A stretch of 64,000 nucleotides of DNA from CADCTM01 sp049671305 (GTDB taxonomy: Bacteria > Cyanobacteriota > Cyanobacteriia > Cyanobacteriales > Coleofasciculaceae): NCBI GenBank assembly GCA_049671305.1, contig JBATUR010000027.1, positions 29,743 to 93,742 on the forward strand, in the 5' to 3' direction. The translations under genes were made by a program, and so were the position numbers. Shown piece after piece: positions 48,868 to 58,745 of the stretch. A model generated the notes under the pieces. That model searched no databases, was not told the DNA's origin, and worked only from the letters and a program-made list of their open reading frames with translations. How positions within the stretch are numbered: position 1 is the stretch's first letter; each line of letters opens with the position of its first letter.

Positions 48868-49437
48868 ATCAAAAAAACCTTTAACTTAACTCTTTTGGAT
48901 CAGGCAGATATTTTTGCAAGTATACCAGAGTTAAGTTGTAGTGCAATGCTTCGGGAAGTTTTACGAGAAAACGTGCCTTTAGCTTTAGCAAGTAACACAG
49001 AAAAATCTCGTTCTGAAATGATTATTGCGCCGATTTTAGTGGAATTAAGGAAACAATTAAATCATCAGATTAGTTTGTTTTCTGGGATAGATTTTACTGT
49101 TGATGCAACCCAGGGTTTAAATGGGGTTTGTGATTTTTTGATTAGCCATTCTCCTGAACTTTTAATCGTCAGTGCGCCGATAATTACGCTTGTGGAAGCT
49201 AAGAAAGAAAATATTAATGCTGGTTTAGGGCAGTGTGTTGCAGAAATGTTGGCGGCGCAGTTATTTAATGAGCGTGAAGGTAATGAAATTGCCGTAATTT
49301 ATGGAGTAGTTACGACTGGAACTATTTGGAAATTTTTGAGGTTAAAGGAACAAGTTATTGAAATTGATTTGAGTGAATATTATTTGGTGGATATAGATAA
49401 AGTTTTGGGTATTTTATCCAGTTTTATTGTTCGATAA
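48838..49437 (+). CDS. Putative PD-(D/E)XK-type nuclease-like protein, copy 2
   Basis: The 199-residue protein aligns to copy 1 without gaps at about 70% identity (hand count), keeping [11 protein letters not shown] and VEAKKEN, so the putative active site is preserved in both. The most divergent parts are residues 20-45 and the C-terminus. It lies 27 bases after copy 1 and 30 bases before the methylase gene. The divergence with a retained site suggests both copies are functional, perhaps as a heterodimer. Confidence 0.7.
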   Translation: MAYSDFTLDKIKKTFNLTLLDQADIFASIPELSCSAMLREVLRENVPLALASNTEKSRSEMIIAPILVELRKQLNHQISLFSGIDFTVDATQGLNGVCDFLISHSPELLIVSAPIITLVEAKKENINAGLGQCVAEMLAAQLFNEREGNEIAVIYGVVTTGTIWKFLRLKEQVIEIDLSEYYLVDIDKVLGILSSFIVR

Positions 49438-49467
49438 AAAAAGTGGAAACCTCGTAACCTAACTAAA

Positions 49468-52400
49468 ATGATTACAACTAATCTTTCCGGCATCCAAATT
49501 GAAGGTAATTTAATTGCGGCAGATCTAACTTCAGAATTAGCTGAGGGTAACTTTAAAGGGCAAGCACCGGAAGATTTTGGTTTAGGAAAAATCAAAACCG
49601 CCGATGAAATTGCTACTGCTTGGGGCGATGCTAAGGCTTATTGGGCAGCATTTCAACGACGTTTGGGAAGATTAGAGGAAGCTGATTTAGCAACTAGTAT
49701 TACTCGTGAACAATGGGTTATGCCGCTATTAGAAAGCTTGGGATTTGTTCCGGTTTATACGGCAAAAGCTGAGGTGGTTGATGGGCAAACTTATGCAATT
49801 TCTCATCGCGCTGAAGAGGGAGAAAATAAGCCGCCTCTTCAGATTATTGGGTGTCGGGTGAAGTTGGATAAACGCCCACCTTCGGGTATGCCAAGGCTTT
49901 CTGCCCATGCTTTGATGCAAGAATATTTAAATCGCACTGAGCATCTTTGGGGTATTGTGACTAATGGGTTGAAATGGCGACTGTTGCGAGACTCTTCGTT
50001 GATGACGCGATTGAGTTATATTGAGTTTGATTTGGAACAAATTCTTAATAGCGAAAATTTTGCCGAGTTTGGCTTATTTTATCGCTTGTTTCATCGATCG
50101 CGTTTGCCCCAGGGAATGGCAGATGCTGATGCTTGTTTGTTGGAGTTTTATCACCAAGAAGCGATCGCACAAGGTGGTAGAGTGCGCGATAAACTCCGAG
50201 ATGGGGTGGAGTTGGCATTAGTGAAACTGGGGACGGGTTTTTTGCAACATCGGGATAATTTGCAGTTGCGAGGGCAGTTTGAGTCAGGAGAATTAAGCGA
50301 TCGCATTTACTATCGCCAACTACTATTATTAATTTATCGCCTACTCTTTCTGATGGTGGCAGAATCACGCAATTTGCTGCTAGCAGGAGATGATGCTGAA
50401 AAGGCACGAATTTATCAAGAATATTATAGTATTTCCCGGTTACGGGAAGTAGCAGAACAGCCTAGTTATCGCCGTGAAGGCTTTGGCGATTTGTGGCAAT
50501 CTTTGCGGGTGACTTTTTGTTTGTTTGATGAAAATTGGCGGGGAGAGTTGTTAGATTTATCACCTTTAAATGGTGATTTATTTAATTCGGAGACTCTCAA
50601 AGATTTGAATGATTGCAGGCTTGATAATCATGACCTGTTGGTAGCATTGCGCCATTTGTCTTTGTATGAACAAAAAGCCCAATTGCGTAAAGTTAATTAT
50701 GGTGCATTAGATGTGGAAGAATTAGGCAGTGTTTATGAAAGCTTGCTCGATTTTCATCCTCAAGTTTCGGTACAGGATGGCATTTATCAGTTTGATTTGG
50801 TGTTAGGAAGTGAAAGGAAAACTACGGGTTCTTATTATACTCCACCGGACTTGGTTGGGCAGTTGATTAAGAGTGCTTTGGAACCTGTTATTGAGGCAAA
50901 GTTGGCAGAGAATGACCTAACGCCTCAATCTAGGGCGGGCACGGGAGCACCGCCCCTACGAGTGAAGGGGGAAATATCATCTGCTGAAAGGGCATTATTA
51001 AGCATCAAAATAGTCGATCCAGCTTGCGGTTCAGGACACTTTCTCCTAGCAGCAGCAAGGCGAATTGGTAAGGAATTAGCACGTATTCGGACTGGGGAAA
51101 CACAACCGACTCCTGAACCTTTACGACAAGCTATTAGAGATGTTATTCAAAATTGTATTTATGGAGTTGATTTAAATCCTTTGGCAGTGGATTTGTGTAA
51201 GGTGGCGCTGTGGATTGAAGGCTTTTGTCGTGGCTTGCCATTAAACTTTTTAGACCACAGAATTAAGTGTGGTAATTCTTTGGTTGGTATGTTGGATTTG
51301 AGTTGTTTAAATGAAGGAATTCCTGATAATGCCTTTAAAGCTGTAACTGGCGATGATAAAGCTTTAGCAAGTCGTCGTAAGAAAGAAAATAAGAAACAAC
51401 GTCTTACAGATTTGCAAGGACAATTATCTATATTTAATACTTTAGAAACTGAGCGTAATCAGTATGCTAAAAGTTGGCAGGAATTGGGAGAAATTGCCGA
51501 AACAACCACATCAGAAGTTAAACAAAAAGCCACTCAATATCAAGAAAGTCGTCAGAATTCTGGATGGTGGCGAGATTATTCTGCCTGCAATTTGTATACG
51601 GCTGCATTTTTTATGCCATTGACTGAACAAAATCTGCAATTGTTGCCGACAACTGCGGCTTTAATTCAGCTTTTGCGGGGGAATCTTTCGACTCAAAAAA
51701 TAGTAGATGCGGCGAATAAGTTGGCAGAGGAAAAGTTCTTTTTCCACTGGTGTTTGGAGTTTCCTAATGTGTTTGCTGTGGGTGGATTTGATTGTGTTTT
51801 AGGTAATCCTCCTTGGGAGAGAATTAAGTTACAAGAAAAAGAGTTTTTTGCCTCAAGAAGTGCCGAAATTGTTAAGGCGGTAAATAAGGCGGCGCGGGAA
51901 AAGTTGATTAAACTATTGCCTCAAAATAATCCTGAGTTGGCGCAAGATTGGGAAGATGCTAAACATGATGCTGATGCACAGGGTAAGTTTATTCGTGAGT
52001 CGGGGAGGTTTCCTTTGACTGCGGTGGGGGATATTAATACTTATGCTGTGTTTGCTGAAACTACGAGAAAGTTGATTTCTGATGATGGTAGAGTTGGGAT
52101 TATTGTGCCTACTGGTATTGCTACGGATGATACTTGTAAGAAGTTTTTTGGAGATTTGATACAGAAGCAAGCTTTAGCTAGTTTGTATGATTTTGAGAAT
52201 AAAGAAGCAATATTTCCTGCTGTACATCGCAGTTATAAGTTTTCAGTATTAGCTGTTGGTGGTAAGCCGATAAAACAAGGCAATTTTGCTTTCTTCCTCA
52301 CCCAAACTCGACAGTTAGAAGATGCCAAGCGTCAATTTCAGCTTTCACCTCAAGATATTGCTTTACTAAATCCCAATACTCTAACTTGTCCAGTTTTTAG

Positions 52401-53376
52401 AACTAGTGCTGATGCAGAATTAACCAAAAAGATTTATCAGCGTGTGCCTGTTTTGGAAAATGAGAAAACAGGTAGTAACCCTTGGGGTATATTTTACATG
52501 AGATTAGTTGATTCAAGTGACCACGCCGAGTTTTTAAAATTTCCTTGGCAAGAACGAGATAGTGAATGGAATGTACCGTTGTATGAAGCAAAACTAATTT
52601 GGTTTTATGACCATCGATTTGCAACATTTGAAGGAGTTAGCCAATCTGAGATGATCTCAGGCAAAGCGAGAGAAATCTCAGATCTTGAAAAATTAAATGT
52701 TAATTTTTTGATGGCTCCTAGATACTACCTACCAAAGAAGTTTACGCAATCACTATTGGATAAGTACACTGATTATAAACGAAACTGGTTATTAGTTTGG
52801 AGAGATGTTACAAACAATACTAATGAAAGGACTTGTATCACTACAGTCATTTCTAAAGTAGTGGCATCAAGAAAGTTGCCAGCACTGGGATTTACCTCTA
52901 AAACCAATCCTTCTGTATTAATTGCAAACTTAAATAGTTTAGTTTTAGATTATGTTGCACGTCAGAAAATTGGAGGTGTTTCTTTAAGCTTCTTCATCCT
53001 CAAACAACTCCCCATCATCCCACCCGAAACCTACACACCAAAAGACATCGAATATATCAGCAGCCGCGTCCTAGAATTAGTCTACACAGCCTGGGATATG
53101 CAACCCTTCGCCAAAGACATGGGATATGAAGGCGAACCCTATATTTGGAATAACCAAAAACGGGCAGTATTAAGAGCAGAATTAGACGCCTATTATGCCA
53201 AACTTTATGGACTAACCCGCGATGAATTGCGATATATTCTCGATCCGGCTGATGTTTATGGTGCAGATTTTCCTAGTGAAACATTTCGCGTTTTGAAGAA
53301 TAATGAAATAAAGCAATTTGGCGAATATCGGACTCGTCGCTTAGTGTTGGCAGCTTGGGATTTGATGTTTGGGTGA
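49468..53376 (+). CDS. Eco57I-type N6-adenine DNA methyltransferase, DISARM DrmMI-like
   Basis: The 1302-residue protein has an N-terminal region (LSAHALMQEYLNRTEHLWGI, VTNGLKWRLLRDSS) typical of long Eco57I/PglX-like enzymes. The methylase core follows: TGSYYTPPDLVGQLI, SAM-binding IVDPACGSGHF (about 515-525), VDLNPLAVDLCKVALW and the catalytic NPPW (780-783). The C-terminal part should carry target recognition. It probably marks host DNA for the associated helicases and nucleases. A 28-bp palindromic repeat is embedded in frame just before the SAM motif (residues about 489-498). The start is ATG at 49468. The last helicase gene follows after 341 bases. Confidence 0.88.
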   Translation: MITTNLSGIQIEGNLIAADLTSELAEGNFKGQAPEDFGLGKIKTADEIATAWGDAKAYWAAFQRRLGRLEEADLATSITREQWVMPLLESLGFVPVYTAKAEVVDGQTYAISHRAEEGENKPPLQIIGCRVKLDKRPPSGMPRLSAHALMQEYLNRTEHLWGIVTNGLKWRLLRDSSLMTRLSYIEFDLEQILNSENFAEFGLFYRLFHRSRLPQGMADADACLLEFYHQEAIAQGGRVRDKLRDGVELALVKLGTGFLQHRDNLQLRGQFESGELSDRIYYRQLLLLIYRLLFLMVAESRNLLLAGDDAEKARIYQEYYSISRLREVAEQPSYRREGFGDLWQSLRVTFCLFDENWRGELLDLSPLNGDLFNSETLKDLNDCRLDNHDLLVALRHLSLYEQKAQLRKVNYGALDVEELGSVYESLLDFHPQVSVQDGIYQFDLVLGSERKTTGSYYTPPDLVGQLIKSALEPVIEAKLAENDLTPQSRAGTGAPPLRVKGEISSAERALLSIKIVDPACGSGHFLLAAARRIGKELARIRTGETQPTPEPLRQAIRDVIQNCIYGVDLNPLAVDLCKVALWIEGFCRGLPLNFLDHRIKCGNSLVGMLDLSCLNEGIPDNAFKAVTGDDKALASRRKKENKKQRLTDLQGQLSIFNTLETERNQYAKSWQELGEIAETTTSEVKQKATQYQESRQNSGWWRDYSACNLYTAAFFMPLTEQNLQLLPTTAALIQLLRGNLSTQKIVDAANKLAEEKFFFHWCLEFPNVFAVGGFDCVLGNPPWERIKLQEKEFFASRSAEIVKAVNKAAREKLIKLLPQNNPELAQDWEDAKHDADAQGKFIRESGRFPLTAVGDINTYAVFAETTRKLISDDGRVGIIVPTGIATDDTCKKFFGDLIQKQALASLYDFENKEAIFPAVHRSYKFSVLAVGGKPIKQGNFAFFLTQTRQLEDAKRQFQLSPQDIALLNPNTLTCPVFRTSADAELTKKIYQRVPVLENEKTGSNPWGIFYMRLVDSSDHAEFLKFPWQERDSEWNVPLYEAKLIWFYDHRFATFEGVSQSEMISGKAREISDLEKLNVNFLMAPRYYLPKKFTQSLLDKYTDYKRNWLLVWRDVTNNTNERTCITTVISKVVASRKLPALGFTSKTNPSVLIANLNSLVLDYVARQKIGGVSLSFFILKQLPIIPPETYTPKDIEYISSRVLELVYTAWDMQPFAKDMGYEGEPYIWNNQKRAVLRAELDAYYAKLYGLTRDELRYILDPADVYGADFPSETFRVLKNNEIKQFGEYRTRRLVLAAWDLMFG
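50932..50959. repeat. Dispersed GC-rich repeat inside the methylase gene
   Basis: The GC-rich element encodes about SRAGTGAPPLR. It matches the intergenic copy at 955-976 at 19 of 22 positions. Its inverted arms (GGGCGG / CCGCCC) could form a hairpin. It keeps the reading frame. Confidence 0.7.
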
Positions 53377-53717
53377 AATTAATCTGTTGTCGTTTTGCTA
53401 GACATCATATTCCGACGAAAAATTAATACCCCATCTCCTAGCGCAAGTCCACTCAAGTAGACTAAAATTCAGGTAAAGCTGCAATATTATTGGCTCTAAC
53501 TTCCTTTCTTCAGTCCATTTTAATGGACTTTAGCTGTTAGACAGAGGTTTAAACCCCCGGCGGCTGAGGCAAAAAATCAGAAAATATTAAACCATTCTTG
53601 ATTAGATGCGTTATATCCGTAGTGCATCCCTTAGTGCGCCCATACCATTGGATCAATACACACACAATTTAATAACCGCAACATCTAATAATTATTCCTC
53701 AAAAAAATAAACTAAAT
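53377..53717. other. Intergenic region with an AGTCCATT palindromic repeat
   Basis: The gap between methylase and DUF1998 helicase genes has an inverted repeat AGTCCATT-TT-AATGGACT at 53512-53529. A GC-richer tail with CCCCCGGCGGCTGAGG follows. It looks like a dispersed cyanobacterial repeat rather than a gene. Its 341 bp contrast with the tight spacing of the rest of the cluster. Confidence 0.5.
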
Positions 53718-56700
53718 ATGAATAATCAAAGCGAATCCAATCCCCCATCCCTCGACATCTTCAACCTACGAAACGAAGTAATAGAAGACTACCGCCGCTA
53801 TATCAACAGCTTCCTCAAAATTCGTGACCCCATAGTCAGCGCTTTTGTTGACAAAGAATTGACTCGCGGCGAACTCTGGCCCCAACCTTTAGTACAACTC
53901 AACCCATCCTACAAAACCGGTGCCACAGTTACCGAATTAATTCAACAAAACCTACTTCATCCCGACTGCAGCCGCTACTTCAACAAAGACGGCAAACCCT
54001 ACCGTTTCTACTACCACCAAGAACAAGCATTTCGATGTGCTCAAAACCAAGAACCCTACGTCCTCACCACAGGCACAGGTTCTGGTAAAAGTATGACCTA
54101 TGTTTTGCCAATTTTTGACGACTTATTACGCCACCCCGAAATTGAAGGCGTCAGAGCAATTTTGGTCTACCCAATGAATGCTTTAATTAATTCACAAAAA
54201 GAAGAATTCGACAAATTTTTAAGCCAAGTTCCCAACACCCATATCCGCGTTGAACAATATACCGGACAAGAAAAATTTGCCAAAAAAGTCGAAATTCAAA
54301 ACAACCCGCCGCAAATTCTCCTCACCAACTACGTGATGCTAGAACTCATGCTTTCTCGCGTCCACGAAAAAAGTCTTGTCACCTCACAAAACCTCAAATT
54401 CCTGATCCTCGACGAACTCCACACCTACCGAGGACGCCAAGGCGCAGATGTTGCCATGCTAATTCGCAAACTGCGCCAACGTAGCGGGCAAAAACTCATC
54501 TGCATAGGCACTAGCGCCACCATGTCCACCAAAGGCAGCCGCGACAAACGCCGTCAAACCGTCGCCGAAGTTGCCAGCTTATTATTCGGCGTCAGCGTTA
54601 AAGCCGAAAACGTCATCGACGAAACCTTAGAACGTTCCATCAAAATACCAGCCCCAGACGACAACCAACTACGCCACAGCATCGCCAACTTAGCCAATCT
54701 AACCGACAATACACAATCAGCATTTAAAGTCAACCCCCTCAGTGCCTGGATTGAGATGAATTTTGGACTAGCCGAAGAAGAAGGGCATTTAGTACGCCGC
54801 ACTCCCATCTCCCTAGAAACCGGCACAGCCCAACTCGTCGCCCAAACCCAACTTGAGCCAGAAGTTTGCCAAGAAGCCCTAAAAACCATGTTTCTTTGGG
54901 GCAGCAAAACCAAAGGACTAGCATTTCGCCTGCATCAATTTATCTCCCAAGGCGGCAGCGTCTACGCCACCATTGAGCCACCAGACAAACGCTTGCTCAC
55001 CCTCGAAGGACAATATGCCACAACCAGTGAGCGCTTGCTATACCCGATCGTCTTCTGCCGTGAATGCGGACAAGACTACTACATAGTACGCCAAGATAGC
55101 GATCGCCAAATCATCCCCATGCTTGCCGTAGAAAGCAGCAACGACGACAGCAACGAAGGCTATCTCACCCTCAACGAACCCGGACTATGGGAAAACAACG
55201 ACATCGACAGACTTCCCGACACCTGGTTTAAAGAAACCAAAAAACACGGCAGAAAACCCAAACCAGAATACGCCCCCCACATCCCCCAACCCCTGCAAGT
55301 CCTGCCCAACGGCAGCATCACCAACTCCCTCATCAAAGGCACAAGCTGCTGGTTTATCCCCAAACCCTTCCTCACCTGCCTCAACTGCGGCGTCGTCCAT
55401 GACAGACGCAAAAACGAATTCAGCAAACTCTCCCGCCTCAGCAGCGAAGGGCGCAGCACCGCCACAACCCTGCTTTGCCTTTCCACCGTCAACCGCCTCA
55501 AAACCAGCGACGCTATCTTACCCGAAGCCGCCAAAATCCTCAGCTTCACCGACAACCGTCAAGACGCCTCACTGCAAGCCGGACACTTCAACGACTTCGT
55601 GCAAACCAGCTTTTTGAGAGCCGCCCTCAACCAAGCCCTGCAAGCCAAACAAAAACTCACCCACAGCGATCTTGTCAGCGAAGTGGTGCGACACATGGAC
55701 TTACCCCAGTCCAGCTATGCCGGACAAGTTGCCGAACAAGGTGCCGGCAAACGCCGCAACGAAACTAATTTTCACAAATTAGTCGAATATCGTCTTTATG
55801 AAGACCTACGTCGCGGCTGGCGCATTGTGCAGCCAAATTTAGAACAATGCGGCTTACTGGCAATCGAATACGAAGAACTAGCCGAAACTTGTGCCGATAC
55901 ACAACGTTGGCAACAATATCCCCATCCCATCCTCCTCCAAGCCACACCCCAAGAGCGCTACCTTGCCACCAAAACCTTGCTTGACCTACTGCGTAAAGAA
56001 TTAGTTGTTGACGCTGCCATATTGCAACCAGAAGGTATTGAACAACTGAAGCGAGACGTAATCCAATCCCTGAAAGACCCCTGGACATTTGACCGCAATG
56101 AGCGACTGTATGAAGCAAGTTGGGCTTCTACTATTGGTGGTGATGGGGCAAAAGTGAAAGTTAAAGTTAAACTAACTGCCCGCAGCAAAATCGGTCGCTT
56201 CCTCCGTTCCCCAAAAGCTTGGTCTTGGCGCAATGAAGCCTTATCAGAAACTGAATACGACCTCTTAATCAATGCCTTAATTAACGTCCTCTGTGCATCA
56301 GGCTTCCTCAAACAAGACGGCACAAAAGTCCAGTTACGCATAGATTCTTTAATTTGGCAGTCGCAAAAAGTTGCCAAAATTCCCACAGACCCACTAACTT
56401 CAAAACGTCTGCAAGGCAGTGAAAAGACAGAAATTGAAGTTAATCAATTTTTTCAAAACTTCTATCAAGGCAACGCCCAACAAATTCACAGCCTAGAAGG
56501 ACGAGAACACACAGGTCAAGTCAGTAACGAAGACCGCCAAAAACGCGAAGAAGAGTTTCGCAACGGACAACTAGCATCTTTGTTTTGTTCTCCCACTATG
56601 GAATTGGGCATTGATATTTCTGACCTCAACGCCGTCCATTTGCGGAATGTGCCACCAACACCAGCAAACTATGCTCAACGCAGTGGTCGGGCGGGTCGCA

Positions 56701-58745
56701 GCGGTCAAGAAGCCTTAGTCCTCACCTATGCCTCGGTTGGTAGTGGACATGACCAATATTTCTTCAAACGCCAAGCACAAATGGTTGCCGGAGTTGTCGC
56801 CCCGCCGAAGTTGGAATTAGGTAATCAAGATTTAATTAAGTCTCATATCTATTCGATTTGGTTGGCAAAAACTGGGCAGAATTTAGGTGAGTCGATGAAT
56901 CAAATTCTGGAGTTGGAGTTAGATCAATGCCCACTCAAAGATGATCTTAGGTCGCAACTAACTCTTTCTCCCCAAGTCTTGACAGAGTGCCAAAAAGCTG
57001 CATCAGAAGTTTTAGTTGACCTAAAAGATGTATCTTGGTATTCAGAAGCTTGGCTGAGTCAGATTTTAGCAAATGCCTTGAATGCTTTTGACAGATCATG
57101 CGATCGATGGCGCAAATTATATTTAGACGCAGATATGCAACTAACCGCCGCCCGCAACGCCATCGATCGCTCTGCCAGAGGCAAAACTAACACTGAAGAC
57201 CGCAAAAACGCCGAAACCCAAGAGCGAGAAGCACGCCGACAAATTGATTTATTAGTTGGACGCAACAACAAAAATAATCAAACTGAATTTGAATTTTATC
57301 CCTACCGCTACTTTGCCGCCGAAGGCTTTTTACCAGGCTACAACTTTCCCCGCCTACCCGTCCGTACCTATGTCCCTGCAGGCGAACAAGGGCGCTTTCT
57401 TTCCCGCCCCCGCGTCGTGGCGATCCGCGAATTTGCCCCAGGAAATATTGTCTACTACGAAGGCTCAAAATTTCAAATTGCCAAAACTAAAGTCCCCATA
57501 AATGGCATTGAAAGCAGCTACCAAAAAGTCAGTCTTTGCCCTAACTGTGGCTACTTTCACACAGGCGACGAATTTTTGCGCGATACTTGCGAAAACTGTG
57601 GTGCAAAAATCACTGAAGACCGCCATCATAACCCTGCCAAGCTCAACCGCATCCTAGAAATGGGAACTATGATTACCCAACGACGAGAGCGTATTACCTG
57701 CGATGAAGAAGAAAGGCTCAAATACGGTTATAACATCACCACGCATTTTCGCTACGCCTCAAAAAAACAGGAAACTGCAACTGTCACCGCCCAAAATGGC
57801 ACACCACTCTTAAAATTAACCTACGGCGAAACAGCACAAATTTGGCGTATTAATCGCGGTTTAAGGCGCAACCAACAAGAGCAGCGAGGCTTTAAGCTTG
57901 ATGCCACATCGGGTATTTGGGGAGATAGCAAAAATGAGCAACATCTGGAAAATCTGCAAACCGATGTTCACTTGATGGTAAATGATACTTGCAATGTTTT
58001 AGTCATTGAGCCTGTCAATATTCCTGTTGGTGATGCTGAGGCATTTTTAGCTACTTTTCAAAATGCCTTAGAACAAGCAATTCAGGCATATTATAAACTT
58101 GAAAATGATGAGCTAGCTTCTGAAAGATTAGGACAAGGGCAACATTTGCTGTTTTGGGAAGCTGCCGAGGGTGGTGCGGGTGTGCTGTCGCAAATTCTGG
58201 AAAATCCCCAAGCTTTTGAGCTTCTTGCCATTGAAGCTTTGGATATCTGCCACTTCCAACAACCAAAGCCAAGTTGTAGCAAAGCTTGTTATCAATGTTT
58301 GTTATCTTATCGCAATCAGTTTGATCATCCTTTAATTGATCGCTATTTAATTCGTTCTTGGCTAGATTTACTCAATGGTAGTACAATTAATCATCACAAA
58401 TCAGGTGTTTCTCGTGAAGAACAGTATCAATATTTACAACAAAAAACTGATCCAAATTCTGAGTTTGAGCGAGTAGTTTTAGAGGCAATTTATCAACAAG
58501 GACTCAAGCTTCCTGATGCAGCACAGGAGTTAATTGAGGCGGCTAATTCTAAGCCTGATTTTATTTATAAAGAGGCGCAGATTGCCATTTTTTGCGATGG
58601 TTCAGCTCATGATCATCCTGAACAACAAGCACGAGACAAAATCGCTCGCGACAATCTCAATTATATCAGTAATTACTATGTTTTGACTTTTCGTTATGAC
58701 GAAGATTTACAATCGAAAATAGAAACTTTAGCAACTTTGATTTAA
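53718..58745 (+). CDS. Giant DEAD/DEAH helicase with DUF1998 and Vsr-like C-terminus
   Basis: This 1675-residue protein has an N-terminal SF2 RecA domain (TTGTGSGKSMTYVLPIF about residue 117; DELH at about 231-234, in LILDELHTYRGRQGAD). Cysteine pairs follow near residues 446 and 553, and a second RecA domain has SPTMELGIDISDLN and ANYAQRSGRAGRSGQ (about 984-997). A zinc site near 1273-1295 (CPNCGYFH, CENCGAKI) and a DUF1998 region with GGAGVLSQIL and CSKACYQCLLSY (about 1484-1530) come next. The last 70 residues, PDFIYKEAQIAIFCDGSAH onward, resemble Vsr/DUF559-type nucleases. MrfA, DrmA and DruE are related helicases. It could unwind and cut invading DNA together with the methylase-helicase set. 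It ends overlapping the opposite gene by four bases. Confidence 0.82.
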   Translation: MNNQSESNPPSLDIFNLRNEVIEDYRRYINSFLKIRDPIVSAFVDKELTRGELWPQPLVQLNPSYKTGATVTELIQQNLLHPDCSRYFNKDGKPYRFYYHQEQAFRCAQNQEPYVLTTGTGSGKSMTYVLPIFDDLLRHPEIEGVRAILVYPMNALINSQKEEFDKFLSQVPNTHIRVEQYTGQEKFAKKVEIQNNPPQILLTNYVMLELMLSRVHEKSLVTSQNLKFLILDELHTYRGRQGADVAMLIRKLRQRSGQKLICIGTSATMSTKGSRDKRRQTVAEVASLLFGVSVKAENVIDETLERSIKIPAPDDNQLRHSIANLANLTDNTQSAFKVNPLSAWIEMNFGLAEEEGHLVRRTPISLETGTAQLVAQTQLEPEVCQEALKTMFLWGSKTKGLAFRLHQFISQGGSVYATIEPPDKRLLTLEGQYATTSERLLYPIVFCRECGQDYYIVRQDSDRQIIPMLAVESSNDDSNEGYLTLNEPGLWENNDIDRLPDTWFKETKKHGRKPKPEYAPHIPQPLQVLPNGSITNSLIKGTSCWFIPKPFLTCLNCGVVHDRRKNEFSKLSRLSSEGRSTATTLLCLSTVNRLKTSDAILPEAAKILSFTDNRQDASLQAGHFNDFVQTSFLRAALNQALQAKQKLTHSDLVSEVVRHMDLPQSSYAGQVAEQGAGKRRNETNFHKLVEYRLYEDLRRGWRIVQPNLEQCGLLAIEYEELAETCADTQRWQQYPHPILLQATPQERYLATKTLLDLLRKELVVDAAILQPEGIEQLKRDVIQSLKDPWTFDRNERLYEASWASTIGGDGAKVKVKVKLTARSKIGRFLRSPKAWSWRNEALSETEYDLLINALINVLCASGFLKQDGTKVQLRIDSLIWQSQKVAKIPTDPLTSKRLQGSEKTEIEVNQFFQNFYQGNAQQIHSLEGREHTGQVSNEDRQKREEEFRNGQLASLFCSPTMELGIDISDLNAVHLRNVPPTPANYAQRSGRAGRSGQEALVLTYASVGSGHDQYFFKRQAQMVAGVVAPPKLELGNQDLIKSHIYSIWLAKTGQNLGESMNQILELELDQCPLKDDLRSQLTLSPQVLTECQKAASEVLVDLKDVSWYSEAWLSQILANALNAFDRSCDRWRKLYLDADMQLTAARNAIDRSARGKTNTEDRKNAETQEREARRQIDLLVGRNNKNNQTEFEFYPYRYFAAEGFLPGYNFPRLPVRTYVPAGEQGRFLSRPRVVAIREFAPGNIVYYEGSKFQIAKTKVPINGIESSYQKVSLCPNCGYFHTGDEFLRDTCENCGAKITEDRHHNPAKLNRILEMGTMITQRRERITCDEEERLKYGYNITTHFRYASKKQETATVTAQNGTPLLKLTYGETAQIWRINRGLRRNQQEQRGFKLDATSGIWGDSKNEQHLENLQTDVHLMVNDTCNVLVIEPVNIPVGDAEAFLATFQNALEQAIQAYYKLENDELASERLGQGQHLLFWEAAEGGAGVLSQILENPQAFELLAIEALDICHFQQPKPSCSKACYQCLLSYRNQFDHPLIDRYLIRSWLDLLNGSTINHHKSGVSREEQYQYLQQKTDPNSEFERVVLEAIYQQGLKLPDAAQELIEAANSKPDFIYKEAQIAIFCDGSAHDHPEQQARDKIARDNLNYISNYYVLTFRYDEDLQSKIETLATLI

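Noticed and set aside
55160..56386. Minus-strand frames of 117-142 codons inside the DUF1998 helicase gene
   Set aside because: Shadows of the strongly supported helicase frame, with no domain similarity.
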